NCBI GenBank assembly: GCA_017445925.1
Contig: JAFSRW010000064.1
Span: 62,001-126,000 of the forward strand
Direction of reading: 5' to 3'
From: Bacteroidaceae bacterium
GTDB taxonomy: Bacteria > Bacteroidota > Bacteroidia > Bacteroidales > Bacteroidaceae
DNA: 64,000 nucleotides
Both the position numbers and the translations under genes were made by a program. Below are positions 43,996 through 53,090 of the stretch, piece by piece (positions within the stretch are counted from its first letter, which is position 1; each line of letters begins with the position of its first letter). Below the pieces are notes generated by a model, which saw only the letters and a program-made list of their open reading frames with translations, was not told the DNA's origin and did no database searches.

Positions 43996-45162
43996 ATGAA
44001 TTATAAAAAACTTTTCCCCGTTATGCTGTGCTTCTTCGCCATGGGGTTTGTGGACCTCGTGGGCATAGCCAGCAATTATGTGAAGGCCGACCTGAATCTG
44101 TCTGATTCTATGGCTAATACGTTGCCTTCGCTTGTATTTCTTTGGTTCCTGATTTTCAGCATTCCTACCAGTCTGCTGATGAACAAGATAGGCCGAAAGA
44201 ACACCGTGTTGGTCAGCCTTGTAATGACGTTGGCCTCGCTGCTTGTTCCTATCTTTACCCTCGACTTTACCATGCTGCTGCTTTCCTTCTCCCTGTTAGG
44301 AATAGGAAACGCCATTATGCAGACCTCGCTTAACCCGCTGGTGGATAGTGTGATGAAGGGCGGCGCCTCGGCCAGCACCCTCACTTTTGGGCAGTTCATC
44401 AAGAGTATCGCTTCTTTCTTGGCTCCCATCATCGCTTCTTGGGGTGCTACCACCAATGCGTTCGGCTTTGGTTGGCGAGCACTCTATCCCATCTACTTGG
44501 GCGTGGGTGTGTTGGCAACCTTGCTACTCTTTGGCACACGTATCAATGAAGCCCCCGCTACGCAGGAACAGAAACCTGTGGGAGAGCAGTTTGCCGGTTG
44601 CTTTGCCTTGCTCAAGAATCCCTTTGTGCTGCTTTGCTTCCTGGCTATTGTCTGCCATGTGGGAATTGATGTCGGCATAAGTGTAACGGCTCCTAAAGTT
44701 CTAATGGAGCGTTTGGGAATGAATCTGAACGATGCCGCCTATATTGCTACTGTATATTTTGTAGCCAAGGCTGCAGGAAGCTTCAGCGGCAGTTTCATCA
44801 TGAAGTTCCTGAAGGATTGGAGCTTCCTCTTTGTTAGCGTAGCCATGATGCTGATAGCCCTTGTGGGCCTCTATGTGGGCAGCACCCAATGGGAAATTTA
44901 CGGAGCTGTAGCCCTGATGGGTTTTGGCAACGGTAATCCCTTCAGCATTGTCTTTGCTCGTGCATTGGCAGCAGTGCCCGACAAGAAGAACGAAGTCAGC
45001 GGTCTCCTTATCATGGGAATCTGCGGAGGCGCCGTATTCCCCATGCTCATGGGAGCAGCTAGCGATGCTGTAGGCAGTCAGGCAGGAGCTATTGCTGTAG
45101 TATCGGTAGGTGTCTTATATTTGTTGGGCTACTGGATGACAGGCTTGCGACGTAAGAGCTAA
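43996..45162 (+). CDS. Major facilitator superfamily sugar transporter
   Basis: 388 residues with twelve predicted hydrophobic segments and the typical MFS loop MNKIGRKNTVLVS between helices 2 and 3 (about residues 62-74). It resembles the FucP/GluP-type sugar:proton symporters of Bacteroidetes. As the last gene of manA-kinase-GH92-MFS it most likely imports mannose (or glucose) released in the periplasm. Its TAA overlaps the stop of the convergent gene (shared CTAA at 45159-45162), leaving no room for a terminator between them. Confidence 0.92.
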   Translation: MNYKKLFPVMLCFFAMGFVDLVGIASNYVKADLNLSDSMANTLPSLVFLWFLIFSIPTSLLMNKIGRKNTVLVSLVMTLASLLVPIFTLDFTMLLLSFSLLGIGNAIMQTSLNPLVDSVMKGGASASTLTFGQFIKSIASFLAPIIASWGATTNAFGFGWRALYPIYLGVGVLATLLLFGTRINEAPATQEQKPVGEQFAGCFALLKNPFVLLCFLAIVCHVGIDVGISVTAPKVLMERLGMNLNDAAYIATVYFVAKAAGSFSGSFIMKFLKDWSFLFVSVAMMLIALVGLYVGSTQWEIYGAVALMGFGNGNPFSIVFARALAAVPDKKNEVSGLLIMGICGGAVFPMLMGAASDAVGSQAGAIAVVSVGVLYLLGYWMTGLRRKS

Positions 45163-46469
45163 GAAGAACGTGGTGTTAAAGGCGTTCGCTGCAACTGCAT
45201 GGTGTTGTCCATTAGCTGGCGGATAGCATTTTGAAGATAATTGTCGGTACGCTGCTGCTCGGAGGATGGAGTGGTAGCGTACTTCGATTTATTGGCAAGC
45301 CAGAAGGTTGGATCTTTGAAGGCTACGCGTTCCTCATCCTGCGTGCGCTTGACAATATTATTGGTAACCCAAAGGGTGGAATCGAAGCCAACCTTATCTA
45401 TCGCTTGAATCATGTTCTCCCTGACGCGGGCAGATTTGTTGAACGTAAGTTTCTTATCTCCCAGGTTGTAGAGCAACTGTCGAATTCTGACGCTGTCTTT
45501 GGTAATGATACCAGACATGTTGGCAATTTCGGTAAACCCATGGTCATGCCTGTAATCTACGTGCATGCTGTAGTCTATTCCTGTATAGAAATGTTGCTCT
45601 CTGGCTTGGTCATAGAGCACGATTTGCAGGCCGTGCATCTGCCCGTCGAAGCGGAGCAGACGAAGGTTTTTACGGTCGACGTACAATGTGCCATCCAAGA
45701 CGGGGCGTGAGATGATGGAGGGGTTACCCGTAACCTTTATCTTGCTGATTTCTGTGCCGTCCTCTTCGGTAAACTGAACGCAAGAAACCTCGTATAGGTT
45801 CTTTATCTGGCGGAAAACAATATCGGCAGGCACGAAGGTATAGTCCCAAATGTCAAAGTTCACCAGAACGGGCGATAGTTGCAGGAATATGTGCAGGTTG
45901 GTACGGCCAAGCCCCGTCAGACTGGGACCATCCAGCTGTTCGCCTCTTAACTGACCACGACTGCCGCTGTGGAAGGTGATATCGCGAATCTGCACGCACG
46001 ACTTAGCTGTCATGAAGGCTTCTGCCAACTCATCGGTTCCGGGATATTGCGTGGCCATTCGGAAGAAATACTGGGCTTCGGCCTTTCGATGCTTTCTGGC
46101 CTCGCGCTGCATTTTATTAACCAATTGGTAAATGATATTGTCGCCACGTGTGACGGTAATCTCCCTGAGCGTGGTGGAGATGGGCTGCATACGAATGACA
46201 GCAGGCAACTCAGAGGCCCGAGAGGTGATACGCTGGTAGCCTATACAGGATACGCGGACGGTTTCTGAAGGGAGGCATCGCAGACAGAACTCACCATCGT
46301 AATTGCTTATGGTTCCGCAGGTCGGCGATACGTACACATTGGCATATTGTATAGGTTCACCTGTTTCTGCATCGCGAATAACCGCACTTATGGAATCAAG
46401 TTTCTCTTGCGCAAGAATCACGCCAGAGAGGCTTAATAATAATATGGTAAAAATACTTTTATAATTCAT
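45159..46469 (-). CDS. Secreted carboxypeptidase-regulatory-like domain protein
   Basis: 436 residues with a signal peptide (about 1-20, ending ILAQ). A CarboxypepD_reg-like beta-sandwich (about 26-95; ISAVIRDAETGEPIQYANVYV and TISNYDGEFCLRCLPSETVRVSCIGY) precedes a long beta-rich domain of unknown function, as in DUF5686-like proteins without the outer-membrane barrel. It is probably the last gene of the sigma-led operon 50965-45159, 48 bp after the large MG2-type protein. An envelope location is likely; its function is unknown. Confidence 0.75.
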   Translation of the reverse strand: MNYKSIFTILLLSLSGVILAQEKLDSISAVIRDAETGEPIQYANVYVSPTCGTISNYDGEFCLRCLPSETVRVSCIGYQRITSRASELPAVIRMQPISTTLREITVTRGDNIIYQLVNKMQREARKHRKAEAQYFFRMATQYPGTDELAEAFMTAKSCVQIRDITFHSGSRGQLRGEQLDGPSLTGLGRTNLHIFLQLSPVLVNFDIWDYTFVPADIVFRQIKNLYEVSCVQFTEEDGTEISKIKVTGNPSIISRPVLDGTLYVDRKNLRLLRFDGQMHGLQIVLYDQAREQHFYTGIDYSMHVDYRHDHGFTEIANMSGIITKDSVRIRQLLYNLGDKKLTFNKSARVRENMIQAIDKVGFDSTLWVTNNIVKRTQDEERVAFKDPTFWLANKSKYATTPSSEQQRTDNYLQNAIRQLMDNTMQLQRTPLTPRSS

Positions 46470-46517
46470 AATTTACAATTCATAAATCATACATCAGCAT
46501 TAACCCAAGGGGGCGCT

Positions 46518-49500
46518 TTATCTGTCCTCTGGATAACTGATGCCGGTTAGAATTTTTCCTGCGGGAGTAATTCCCTCTGCACTTACGGTGATGCTGGTAG
46601 TGTTGCTGTTGTTCCAAAGCGTGATGTTAGCTTGCCCCTTTTCGTCTAGTTCAAGATTGGGGTTCCAATAGAGCGTACGACGATAATCTTTCGTGTCGGG
46701 TAAAGGACGATTTCGGTAGCAAGGATTATAAAACTCCTGACTCACGTCAAAGCCTTGAAGGACGAAGTGACGGTCGCGATACGTTTCGCGTTTACCCTCA
46801 GTAAGCGGTTTGTAGCCTACATCTACTGTCGGTTGATTGGCACCTGAATAGCGCGGGCTGCCTTCCATACGCGGCGCATAGTCGGTGATAAGGTTTACCG
46901 AACGGAGTGAGTGCAGATAATCCAGTTGGATGGTCTTCTCGTCCATTCCGGTAAAGGAGTAGGCGTAACGGTTAGAAGTGCTCCAGCCAAGGCCAGGATT
47001 GAATCTTCTTCCCGCAACATCAGCCCAGCCTAAGAAGCTATCAGCAGGGTCTTCCCAAGCATAGCGTAACGCTCTCTGGTCGTCGGCAGTATGGTGATGC
47101 TCTACGGCGCTGGTAGCCTGAAAACCGTACTTGGCGGGGCCTCTAAACGGGAAGTGCGACATTGTATTTGAGGTGGCAAGAGTGTGCCATGAGTAACTCT
47201 CTACAGCATCTTGGTACCTTTGGTAATGCCTGTACATATTCATATCTCCTACCAGCAGACGCTCCACCCATCTGGAGAATGCATTCTTTCCGGCAAACCA
47301 CCCGGGTGTGAAGCCTGCATCCACACACTCATTGAATATCTGGTAGGCATCACGTGTAACAGCTGGGTGCGAGCTGTCATACGAACGTAGTCCGCCATGC
47401 TTGCTGCGAACTGTAACTGTTGCTAGTGTGTGTCCGTCTCGCAGGCTGGACATTAAGGCTGTTCCCTCCCTTGGCGGTGCTACATGGGTATGGTAGAAGC
47501 TGAAGGGTTTGCAGAAGCGGGGATAGTAAGGTGTCAGGCGGACGTAGAACTCGGGGTAATCAGTCTCTGTCGGCTTCACCCATTGATGCTCCAGACTGGG
47601 AACGGCCTTGCCCTTACTCCTCAGTTTATCGCGCTTGCGGAGCAGTCTACGCCCTTTACGGGTGGTAGTCAATGGCTCTTTCCATTTTGTGGTATCGGAA
47701 GCTGACAAATCAAGGGTGCAACGGTTGTAGAAGCCGGGGAATTCAAGAACAAAGCGTCCGTTCTTGGTGGTGAGTTCGCCATAGACGCTTTCTACGCCTA
47801 TGTCGGTTGGCTTGTGGTATTCGGCATGCACACGGACTTCACGATGCAGATTGCCCTCATCATAGTAGTTTCGCCCATCAAAGGTTGCTGATTCATTATC
47901 TTTCAGCAGATAGCTATATGCGTTATGTTTGTCGCGTGCCTCGCTGGCATTTCCTAAGATTGGAATCATGCCTTGCGGCTTGCGCAATTTGCTGTGTGAG
48001 AACCATTCGCCGCCCTCTGGACGCGAGAAATCGTAATGCTTGATTTCCTGGTCCGTCATATTACCCCATCCTTCAAATCCTTCGTGTCCGATGGCTACAT
48101 AACGGTAAACGGCGCCAAAGTAAATGGGCGTTTTCTCGAATGGATGATTGACGCGGAAGATGCCTGGTGTAGCCATCGTTATCCAGTTATGACGCCTCCA
48201 GCCTTGTACCATTAGCAGGAGATCGAGGTGGCGGCGGTGCGTCTCATCGTCTTTCTCGAAGTAATAATCGGGTTGTTCCACAAAGCCGCGAATCTGACTG
48301 CACAGCAGCATTTCGGTAAGAATATTGCTGCTATCGTACAGATATTCTGATGTGGAAGCATCTCTGACAGCCAAAGAGATGGTAGAGCCTGCAGCCTGTG
48401 GATTCTCTATAGCAACATGAATGGAATCAAAAGGCTCGTACTGAGACCGAATACCCGAGAAGTGCATCTCGGCGGTTTTTATGTCCTGCTGATGACGGAT
48501 GAAGCAAAGCCGGTCGCTATACACACGCCCTTGCGCATTATAGACCGTTACTTGTGCTACACCCGTAGGCAAAGAGTCGGTAGGGATGCTGATTTGTGTA
48601 TCTTCAGCCCGGAACTTCTGAAAATAATGCAAGGCACCACCCACGGTAACGGTAACACCTAGCGTCTCGTTTGCAGCCTCGCCTCGAGGTTGCAAGGTGA
48701 GCAACAACTGGTGATTTTTGATATCAGTTCGTACGGCACAACCGTCTTTTTCGGCCTTGGGCATACGCTGACGGATAACCTGATTGCTGTCGCTGGTAAA
48801 GACGGTGGAGTAGGTAATATCTGGCTCGTAGGTAAACTCCAGCGTTCCTCTGCCTCGGTTCTCAGTCCGTTGTTCTTGAAGCAATTCTCCGCCCTTACCG
48901 TATAGGCGCATGATGCCGGAGATATGCTCGCCATCGTCCTCGTTTACCTCAAAAGCTACGCGTGCACGCGTACCTTCAACTATTACACCACCCTCGGGGT
49001 AGAGATTAACTACTGGAGGTTTTTTCTTTACATCGGTACGGAAGTAGCGCATGTGGGGCCGTTCTGTCATATCGTGGCTATAGAGACCGGGAGTTTCGGG
49101 TTTATCGTAAATGGGGAAGATGCGACAGTATAGTTTCTCGTAATCACGATAGAATTCCTTGGCCATTTTCTTGTTGAAGAACCACCGTTCAGCGGGCCAT
49201 GTGTGCGGATGCTGGTATTCTCCCCAGTTGAGCTGCCAACGGGTGTAAGCGCGCAGTTCGTAAAAGCCACCGTAGAGTGAATCGTTGAGCACAAAAGAGC
49301 CTGTTCCTTGCCCGTCTTTTAGTTTTACCAGATGTCGTTCCAGCATATAGCCTTCTTGATTCCAAAGCTCGGCATAGAGTAGCTGGCTGAGGTTGGTAAG
49401 TTTGCCTGTATCACTACGACGGACGTATGCCTTGAAGTAAAGCGTGTCGCCTGCAAAGTAGCAAGTATTGTCCATATGCACAAACACTTCTTCTTGCGGA

Positions 49501-49685
49501 ATGTTCCTGCCGAATTTTTCCAGATGCTCTTTCCAACCTTCCAAAGATGTAGGCAGGGCAGGATTCTCCTTGGTGCCCTGAAAGAGATCGGTGAAGTCCC
49601 ATTGCAGGCTATCCCCTTCTGCTGCATAAGCAGGGGAGATGGCAGTTAGAATGACAAGTAATATGAATAAGATATATTGTTTCAT
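46518..49685 (-). CDS. Large exported protein with alpha-2-macroglobulin-type MG2 domain
   Basis: 1055 residues with a signal peptide (about 1-21). The N-terminal part (about 55-150; EEVFVHMDNTCYFAGDTLYFKAYVRR, GGFYELRAYTRW) is an MG2-like domain seen in macroglobulins and in many Bacteroidetes surface proteins. Several further beta-sandwich segments follow, and the end (KGQANITLWNNSNTTSITVSAEGI) resembles a macroglobulin C-terminal strand module. No thioester CxEQ motif was seen, so it is not a classical protease trap. It overlaps the small DUF6108-like gene by 4 bp in a sigma-led operon. Confidence 0.75.
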   Translation of the reverse strand: MKQYILFILLVILTAISPAYAAEGDSLQWDFTDLFQGTKENPALPTSLEGWKEHLEKFGRNIPQEEVFVHMDNTCYFAGDTLYFKAYVRRSDTGKLTNLSQLLYAELWNQEGYMLERHLVKLKDGQGTGSFVLNDSLYGGFYELRAYTRWQLNWGEYQHPHTWPAERWFFNKKMAKEFYRDYEKLYCRIFPIYDKPETPGLYSHDMTERPHMRYFRTDVKKKPPVVNLYPEGGVIVEGTRARVAFEVNEDDGEHISGIMRLYGKGGELLQEQRTENRGRGTLEFTYEPDITYSTVFTSDSNQVIRQRMPKAEKDGCAVRTDIKNHQLLLTLQPRGEAANETLGVTVTVGGALHYFQKFRAEDTQISIPTDSLPTGVAQVTVYNAQGRVYSDRLCFIRHQQDIKTAEMHFSGIRSQYEPFDSIHVAIENPQAAGSTISLAVRDASTSEYLYDSSNILTEMLLCSQIRGFVEQPDYYFEKDDETHRRHLDLLLMVQGWRRHNWITMATPGIFRVNHPFEKTPIYFGAVYRYVAIGHEGFEGWGNMTDQEIKHYDFSRPEGGEWFSHSKLRKPQGMIPILGNASEARDKHNAYSYLLKDNESATFDGRNYYDEGNLHREVRVHAEYHKPTDIGVESVYGELTTKNGRFVLEFPGFYNRCTLDLSASDTTKWKEPLTTTRKGRRLLRKRDKLRSKGKAVPSLEHQWVKPTETDYPEFYVRLTPYYPRFCKPFSFYHTHVAPPREGTALMSSLRDGHTLATVTVRSKHGGLRSYDSSHPAVTRDAYQIFNECVDAGFTPGWFAGKNAFSRWVERLLVGDMNMYRHYQRYQDAVESYSWHTLATSNTMSHFPFRGPAKYGFQATSAVEHHHTADDQRALRYAWEDPADSFLGWADVAGRRFNPGLGWSTSNRYAYSFTGMDEKTIQLDYLHSLRSVNLITDYAPRMEGSPRYSGANQPTVDVGYKPLTEGKRETYRDRHFVLQGFDVSQEFYNPCYRNRPLPDTKDYRRTLYWNPNLELDEKGQANITLWNNSNTTSITVSAEGITPAGKILTGISYPEDR

Positions 49686-50110
49686 TTTTCCGATTGTTTT
49701 TTCTGGAAGAATTGCTTTATTTGTTTCAAGGTGGCCTTGCCCTCAATATAGATAAGGGTAAGAGTGGGACCATTGTTGCGGTAGAGGATGTAGGCGTGCA
49801 AACCCTTACGTTGCGGCAGCTCATAGAAGCGGTGCTCAGAAGTTTCTTCTGTGGTTATAGCCTTTTCGGCATCAGTTTGCACAAGTGATGCGATACGCTG
49901 ATGGTCGGCAGCTGACGGATTCTTGATTTCAAGACTATGGAAGTACGTCAGGTGGAAGTTCTTCAGTCTTTTGCCGCTCATTACCACCTCCGTAGCATTC
50001 TTTTTTACAGCCAGCTCATCAAAGGCCGTCTGAATAGACAGGCCTTTCTGTGCCCACAAACCAAGATGTGGGCTCAGCATGACTAATATAATTGTTAGAA
50101 TCTTCTTCAT
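49682..50110 (-). CDS. Small exported DUF6108-like protein
   Basis: 142 residues with a signal peptide (about 1-20, ending GLWAQ) and a short alpha/beta body (ELAVKKNATEVVMSGKRLKNFHLTYFHSLEI; LHAYILYRNNGPTLTLIYIEG). The pattern fits the small exported proteins named DUF6108 that accompany ECF sigma operons in Bacteroidetes; I give the name as probable. It is coupled to the MG2-type protein by an ATGA overlap and follows the anti-sigma-like gene by 10 bp. Confidence 0.65.
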   Translation of the reverse strand: MKKILTIILVMLSPHLGLWAQKGLSIQTAFDELAVKKNATEVVMSGKRLKNFHLTYFHSLEIKNPSAADHQRIASLVQTDAEKAITTEETSEHRFYELPQRKGLHAYILYRNNGPTLTLIYIEGKATLKQIKQFFQKKQSEK

Positions 50111-50120
50111 GGGTCGAGAA

Positions 50121-50495
50121 TTACGGGTTGGTGGATGAAAACATTTCTGTCAGTTGTCGTTCCATCAGCAGGGAGGCATCAGCTTCTACATCCTGACCGG
50201 CAATACGTACGCTGCTGATGTTCTGTTGCTGATACTGGTACCATCCCAAGAAAGCTACGGCGCTCAGGCATGCTGCAATGGCCAAAGTTCTAAACGGATG
50301 CTTTATGGACGGTTTGTGCTGCATTCTGCTAACATGTAGATAAGAGAGAGTGGCTCTAATCTCATCGAAACGAGAATTCCGGGCCTCTTTGGTACAAAGG
50401 AATTTACGCAGCCTTTGTTCCTCCTCATCGGTGGTTTCTGCCAGGAAGTAGCGCTGTGCCATTTCTTCCCAATAAGATAAGTCGTGCTGTGTCAT
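50121..50495 (-). CDS. Anti-sigma-like single-pass membrane protein
   Basis: 124 residues. A cytoplasmic N-terminal helix bundle (MTQHDLSYWEEMAQRYFLAETTDEEEQRLRKFL) is followed by one membrane helix (about 71-86) and a short periplasmic tail. The length and the coupled position behind the ECF sigma gene (ATGA overlap at 50492-50495) support an anti-sigma role, although no FecR domain or zinc motif is present. It is probably the regulator of the sigma factor encoded just upstream. Confidence 0.65.
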   Translation of the reverse strand: MTQHDLSYWEEMAQRYFLAETTDEEEQRLRKFLCTKEARNSRFDEIRATLSYLHVSRMQHKPSIKHPFRTLAIAACLSAVAFLGWYQYQQQNISSVRIAGQDVEADASLLMERQLTEMFSSTNP

Positions 50496-50965
50496 CTCTT
50501 TGTCTTTTTATAGGTTTCTCTGATTATGTTTCTGGCTCTGCTTAGCTGCATTCTGACGGCAGCTTCCTGCATCCCAAGGTTTTCTGCTATTTGTTTGTAC
50601 GTTTCATCGTTGATATCGTGCCGAGTAAGAATTTCTTTCTGAAGTGGTGTCAGTTGTCGTTCTATCAGCGTTTTTATTTGAACGAACGTTTCCTGGATGT
50701 CTATATCGGGTGGCGGTTGGGTGATGTTGACTTTATTAAGCGATGTATGCGGATGCCTCTTCTCCTCTCGCCACAAACTTATCTGTCTGCGATGCGTGGC
50801 AACAGAGAGCAACTTTTCTCCTTCAAGGGCTGTAGCGGGATCGTATGGACCGGACCACAGCTGGCAGAAGGCATCGTTAAGCGCGTCTTCTCCCTCATGC
50901 AAATCCTCGTGCTGCAACCGCTGTCGCAACTTTTTATAGGCTTCTATCAGGAAGTTTTTGCTCAT
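50492..50965 (-). CDS. ECF-type RNA polymerase sigma factor
   Basis: 157 residues. Region 2 (about 10-75; HEGEDALNDAFCQLWSGP) and region 4 (about 95-155; QLTPLQKEILTRHDINDETYKQIAENLGMQEAAVRMQLSRARNII) are clear. It leads a five-gene operon: sigma, anti-sigma-like, DUF6108-like, MG2-type protein, carboxypeptidase-regulatory-like protein. A TACCTTTG box on the minus strand at 51050-51057 is the likely -7 element. The operon suggests envelope-stress or surface-remodelling control. Confidence 0.88.
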   Translation of the reverse strand: MSKNFLIEAYKKLRQRLQHEDLHEGEDALNDAFCQLWSGPYDPATALEGEKLLSVATHRRQISLWREEKRHPHTSLNKVNITQPPPDIDIQETFVQIKTLIERQLTPLQKEILTRHDINDETYKQIAENLGMQEAAVRMQLSRARNIIRETYKKTKR

Positions 50966-51136
50966 TTTTTATACACCCTTTTGTATATATAACGCACAAG
51001 TTATCGTTTTGTAACAAGAAAAATGATTTTTTTTCAATATTTTATGCCCCAAAGGTATGTTTTTCCTTGTAAACTTTACTGCCACACGTGAGAAAAATTA
51101 CTGCTATGTGTGGAAAAAAATATTTTCGGGAAATAT

Positions 51137-51168
51137 TTTGGAGGTAATACATCTTTTTCATAAATTTG
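51137..51168 (+). promoter_or_regulatory. Promoter of the lplA-gcv operon
   Basis: TTTG (51137-51140), 20 bp, TAAATTTG (51161-51168). Transcription should start only about 3-6 nt before the lplA ATG at 51177, so the message may be nearly leaderless. This rules out the longer frame starting at 51057. Confidence 0.7.
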
Positions 51169-51176
51169 CGGGCAGA

Positions 51177-51890
51177 ATGAAGTACATAACGTTGCCAGAA
51201 TCGTTGATGGGGGATACCCACCTTTCGTTCTACCTGGCCATGGAGGAGTATGTGGCGCGACAGTTAGATGAGCCGGATTGCTTCTTTATGTGGCAGGTAG
51301 GGCCTACGGTTATCTTCGGCAGAAATCAGGTGATGCAGAACGAGGTGAATACCGGGTACTGCAGGCAACATGGAATAGAGATGTTCAGACGCAAGAGCGG
51401 CGGCGGTTGCGTTTATGCCGATGAGGGGAACATCATGCTGTCCTATATTACCAGGAGCGACAATGTGCCTTTTACCTTCAACCGATTTATGACGATGCTG
51501 ATATTTGTGCTGCAGAAGCTGGGTGTCAGGGCTGTGGGTACTACGCATAACGATGTGATGATTGGCGACAGGAAGGTTTGTGGAACGGCATTCTATCAGT
51601 TGCCTGGGCATAGTATTGTACATAGCACCATGCTTTATGACACTAACATGGAGCACATGCTGAACGCCATTACGCCATCGGCAGAAAAGTTGCAGAAGAA
51701 AGGTATCGAGAGTGTGAGGCAGCGAATTACGTTCTTGAAGGATTACATTACCCTGAACATCGGGGAGCTGAAGGCTTTCGTCCGCCAAACGCTTTGCGAC
51801 GGTGAGTTGCAGCTCACGGAGGCAGATGTGGAGGCCATCCGAAAGATTGAGCAGGAATATCTGGACCGGGAGTTCATTCAGAGAATGTAG
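51177..51890 (+). CDS. lplA: Lipoate-protein ligase A
   Basis: 237 residues from ATG 51177. The catalytic-domain motifs are RRKSGGGCVYADEGN (about 63-77) and HNDVMIGDRKVCGTA with the conserved Lys133. It lacks the separate C-terminal accessory domain of E. coli LplA, so activation may need a partner or the protein may be the compact form. It activates lipoate with ATP and attaches it to lipoyl domains, here most likely GcvH Lys64 encoded 1.2 kb downstream. It heads the operon with gcvT, gcvH, gcvPA, gcvPB and lpd. Confidence 0.93.
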   Translation: MKYITLPESLMGDTHLSFYLAMEEYVARQLDEPDCFFMWQVGPTVIFGRNQVMQNEVNTGYCRQHGIEMFRRKSGGGCVYADEGNIMLSYITRSDNVPFTFNRFMTMLIFVLQKLGVRAVGTTHNDVMIGDRKVCGTAFYQLPGHSIVHSTMLYDTNMEHMLNAITPSAEKLQKKGIESVRQRITFLKDYITLNIGELKAFVRQTLCDGELQLTEADVEAIRKIEQEYLDREFIQRM

Positions 51891-51892
51891 TT

Positions 51893-51938
51893 AGTTGACA
51901 GTTGACAGTTGAGAGCTGATAGTTGACAGTTGAGAGTA
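51893..51938. repeat. GTTGACA/GTTGAGA heptamer array
   Basis: GTTGACA and GTTGAGA words are repeated between the lplA stop and the gcvT start. They are the same words found, in inverse orientation and in frame, inside gcvPA and lpd. No glycine riboswitch structure is visible here. Confidence 0.85.
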
Positions 51939-51956
51939 AACCAAAAATAAGATATT

Positions 51957-53033
51957 ATGAAACAGACTTGCCTTTATGACAAACATGTGGCATTGGGTGC
52001 TCTGATGTCACCCTTTGCGGGCTTTGATATGCCCATTCAGTACACAAACATTACAGATGAACATCAGGCTGTGCGCACGGCTTGCGGCGTTTTCGACGTG
52101 AGCCACATGGGTGAAGTAACCGTTTGTGGTGCAGATGCCGAGCGCTATGTGCAGCACATCTTTACCAATGATGTGAAAGGTGCTCCTAAGGGAAAAATCT
52201 TTTACGGCATGATGTGTTATGAGAATGGCGGAACGGTAGATGACCTGTTGGTATACAAGATGGGAGAGGGCAACTTCTTTCTGGTTATCAATGCCGCTAA
52301 TATAGATAAGGATTGGGCTTGGATGCAGGAGCAGGCCAAGGGATTCAGTATCGACCTACAGAACCGTAGCGACGAATATGGCCAGTTGGCAGTGCAGGGT
52401 CCTGAGGCTGAGCAGGTGGTGGAACAGGTGCTGGGCCTTGCTTGCAAGGAGCTGGAATTCTATACCGTAAAGACCATTGGCGATGTTATCGTAAGTCGTA
52501 CCGGCTACACGGGCGAGGATGGCTTTGAGATATATGCAGGCCCGGGTTATATTAATGAGTGTTGGGACAAACTCATCCAAAGTGGCCGTTGCAAGCCCTG
52601 TGGTTTGGGTTGCCGTGATACGTTACGCTTTGAGGTAGGTTTGCCTCTTTATGGCGATGAGCTGAGCGAGGACATTTCGCCCATTATGGCGGGACTGGGA
52701 ATTTTTGTCAAGTTAGACAAAGAAGAGTTCGTAGGTAAGGAGGCGCTCCTGAAACAGAAGACCGAAGGCGTGGCCAAGAAGTTGGTGGGCATAGAACTAC
52801 ATGACAAGGCTATCCCCCGCCACGGTTATCCCGTGCTCAATGCCGAGGGCGAGAACATCGGCGAGGTAACAACCGGTTACCATACGATTTCTTCGGACAA
52901 GAGTGTTTGTATGGCACTTGTCGACAGCAACTTTGCTAAGTTGGGAACTCCGTTACAGGTTCAGATCAGAAAGAAGGTCTTCTCTGGCGAAGTGGTGAAG
53001 AAGAAATTCTACGACAAACACTATAAGAAGTGA
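51957..53033 (+). CDS. gcvT: Glycine cleavage system T protein (aminomethyltransferase)
   Basis: 358 residues with family blocks GVFDVSHMGEVTVCG (about 42-56), SRTGYTGEDGFEIY (about 180-193) and GLGCRDTLRFEVGLPLYG (about 218-235). It transfers the methylene group from the aminomethyl arm of GcvH to tetrahydrofolate, releasing ammonia. The length is normal. It follows lplA after a 66-bp repeat-filled spacer and is 57 bp before gcvH, which is separated by another repeat stretch (TTCAAAA words at 53040-53070). Confidence 0.97.
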   Translation: MKQTCLYDKHVALGALMSPFAGFDMPIQYTNITDEHQAVRTACGVFDVSHMGEVTVCGADAERYVQHIFTNDVKGAPKGKIFYGMMCYENGGTVDDLLVYKMGEGNFFLVINAANIDKDWAWMQEQAKGFSIDLQNRSDEYGQLAVQGPEAEQVVEQVLGLACKELEFYTVKTIGDVIVSRTGYTGEDGFEIYAGPGYINECWDKLIQSGRCKPCGLGCRDTLRFEVGLPLYGDELSEDISPIMAGLGIFVKLDKEEFVGKEALLKQKTEGVAKKLVGIELHDKAIPRHGYPVLNAEGENIGEVTTGYHTISSDKSVCMALVDSNFAKLGTPLQVQIRKKVFSGEVVKKKFYDKHYKK

Positions 53034-53090
53034 TATTAATTCAAGATTCAAAATTAATAGATTCAAAATATAACTAATAATCTCAATATT

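Noticed and set aside
51057..51176. N-terminal extension of lplA
   Set aside because: It contains the operon's promoter (51137-51168) and an AT-rich non-coding stretch. LplA homology begins at the ATG at 51177.
51891..51956. Glycine riboswitch upstream of gcvT
   Set aside because: The 66-bp spacer is only a heptamer array. No conserved glycine-aptamer core or tandem aptamer could fit.
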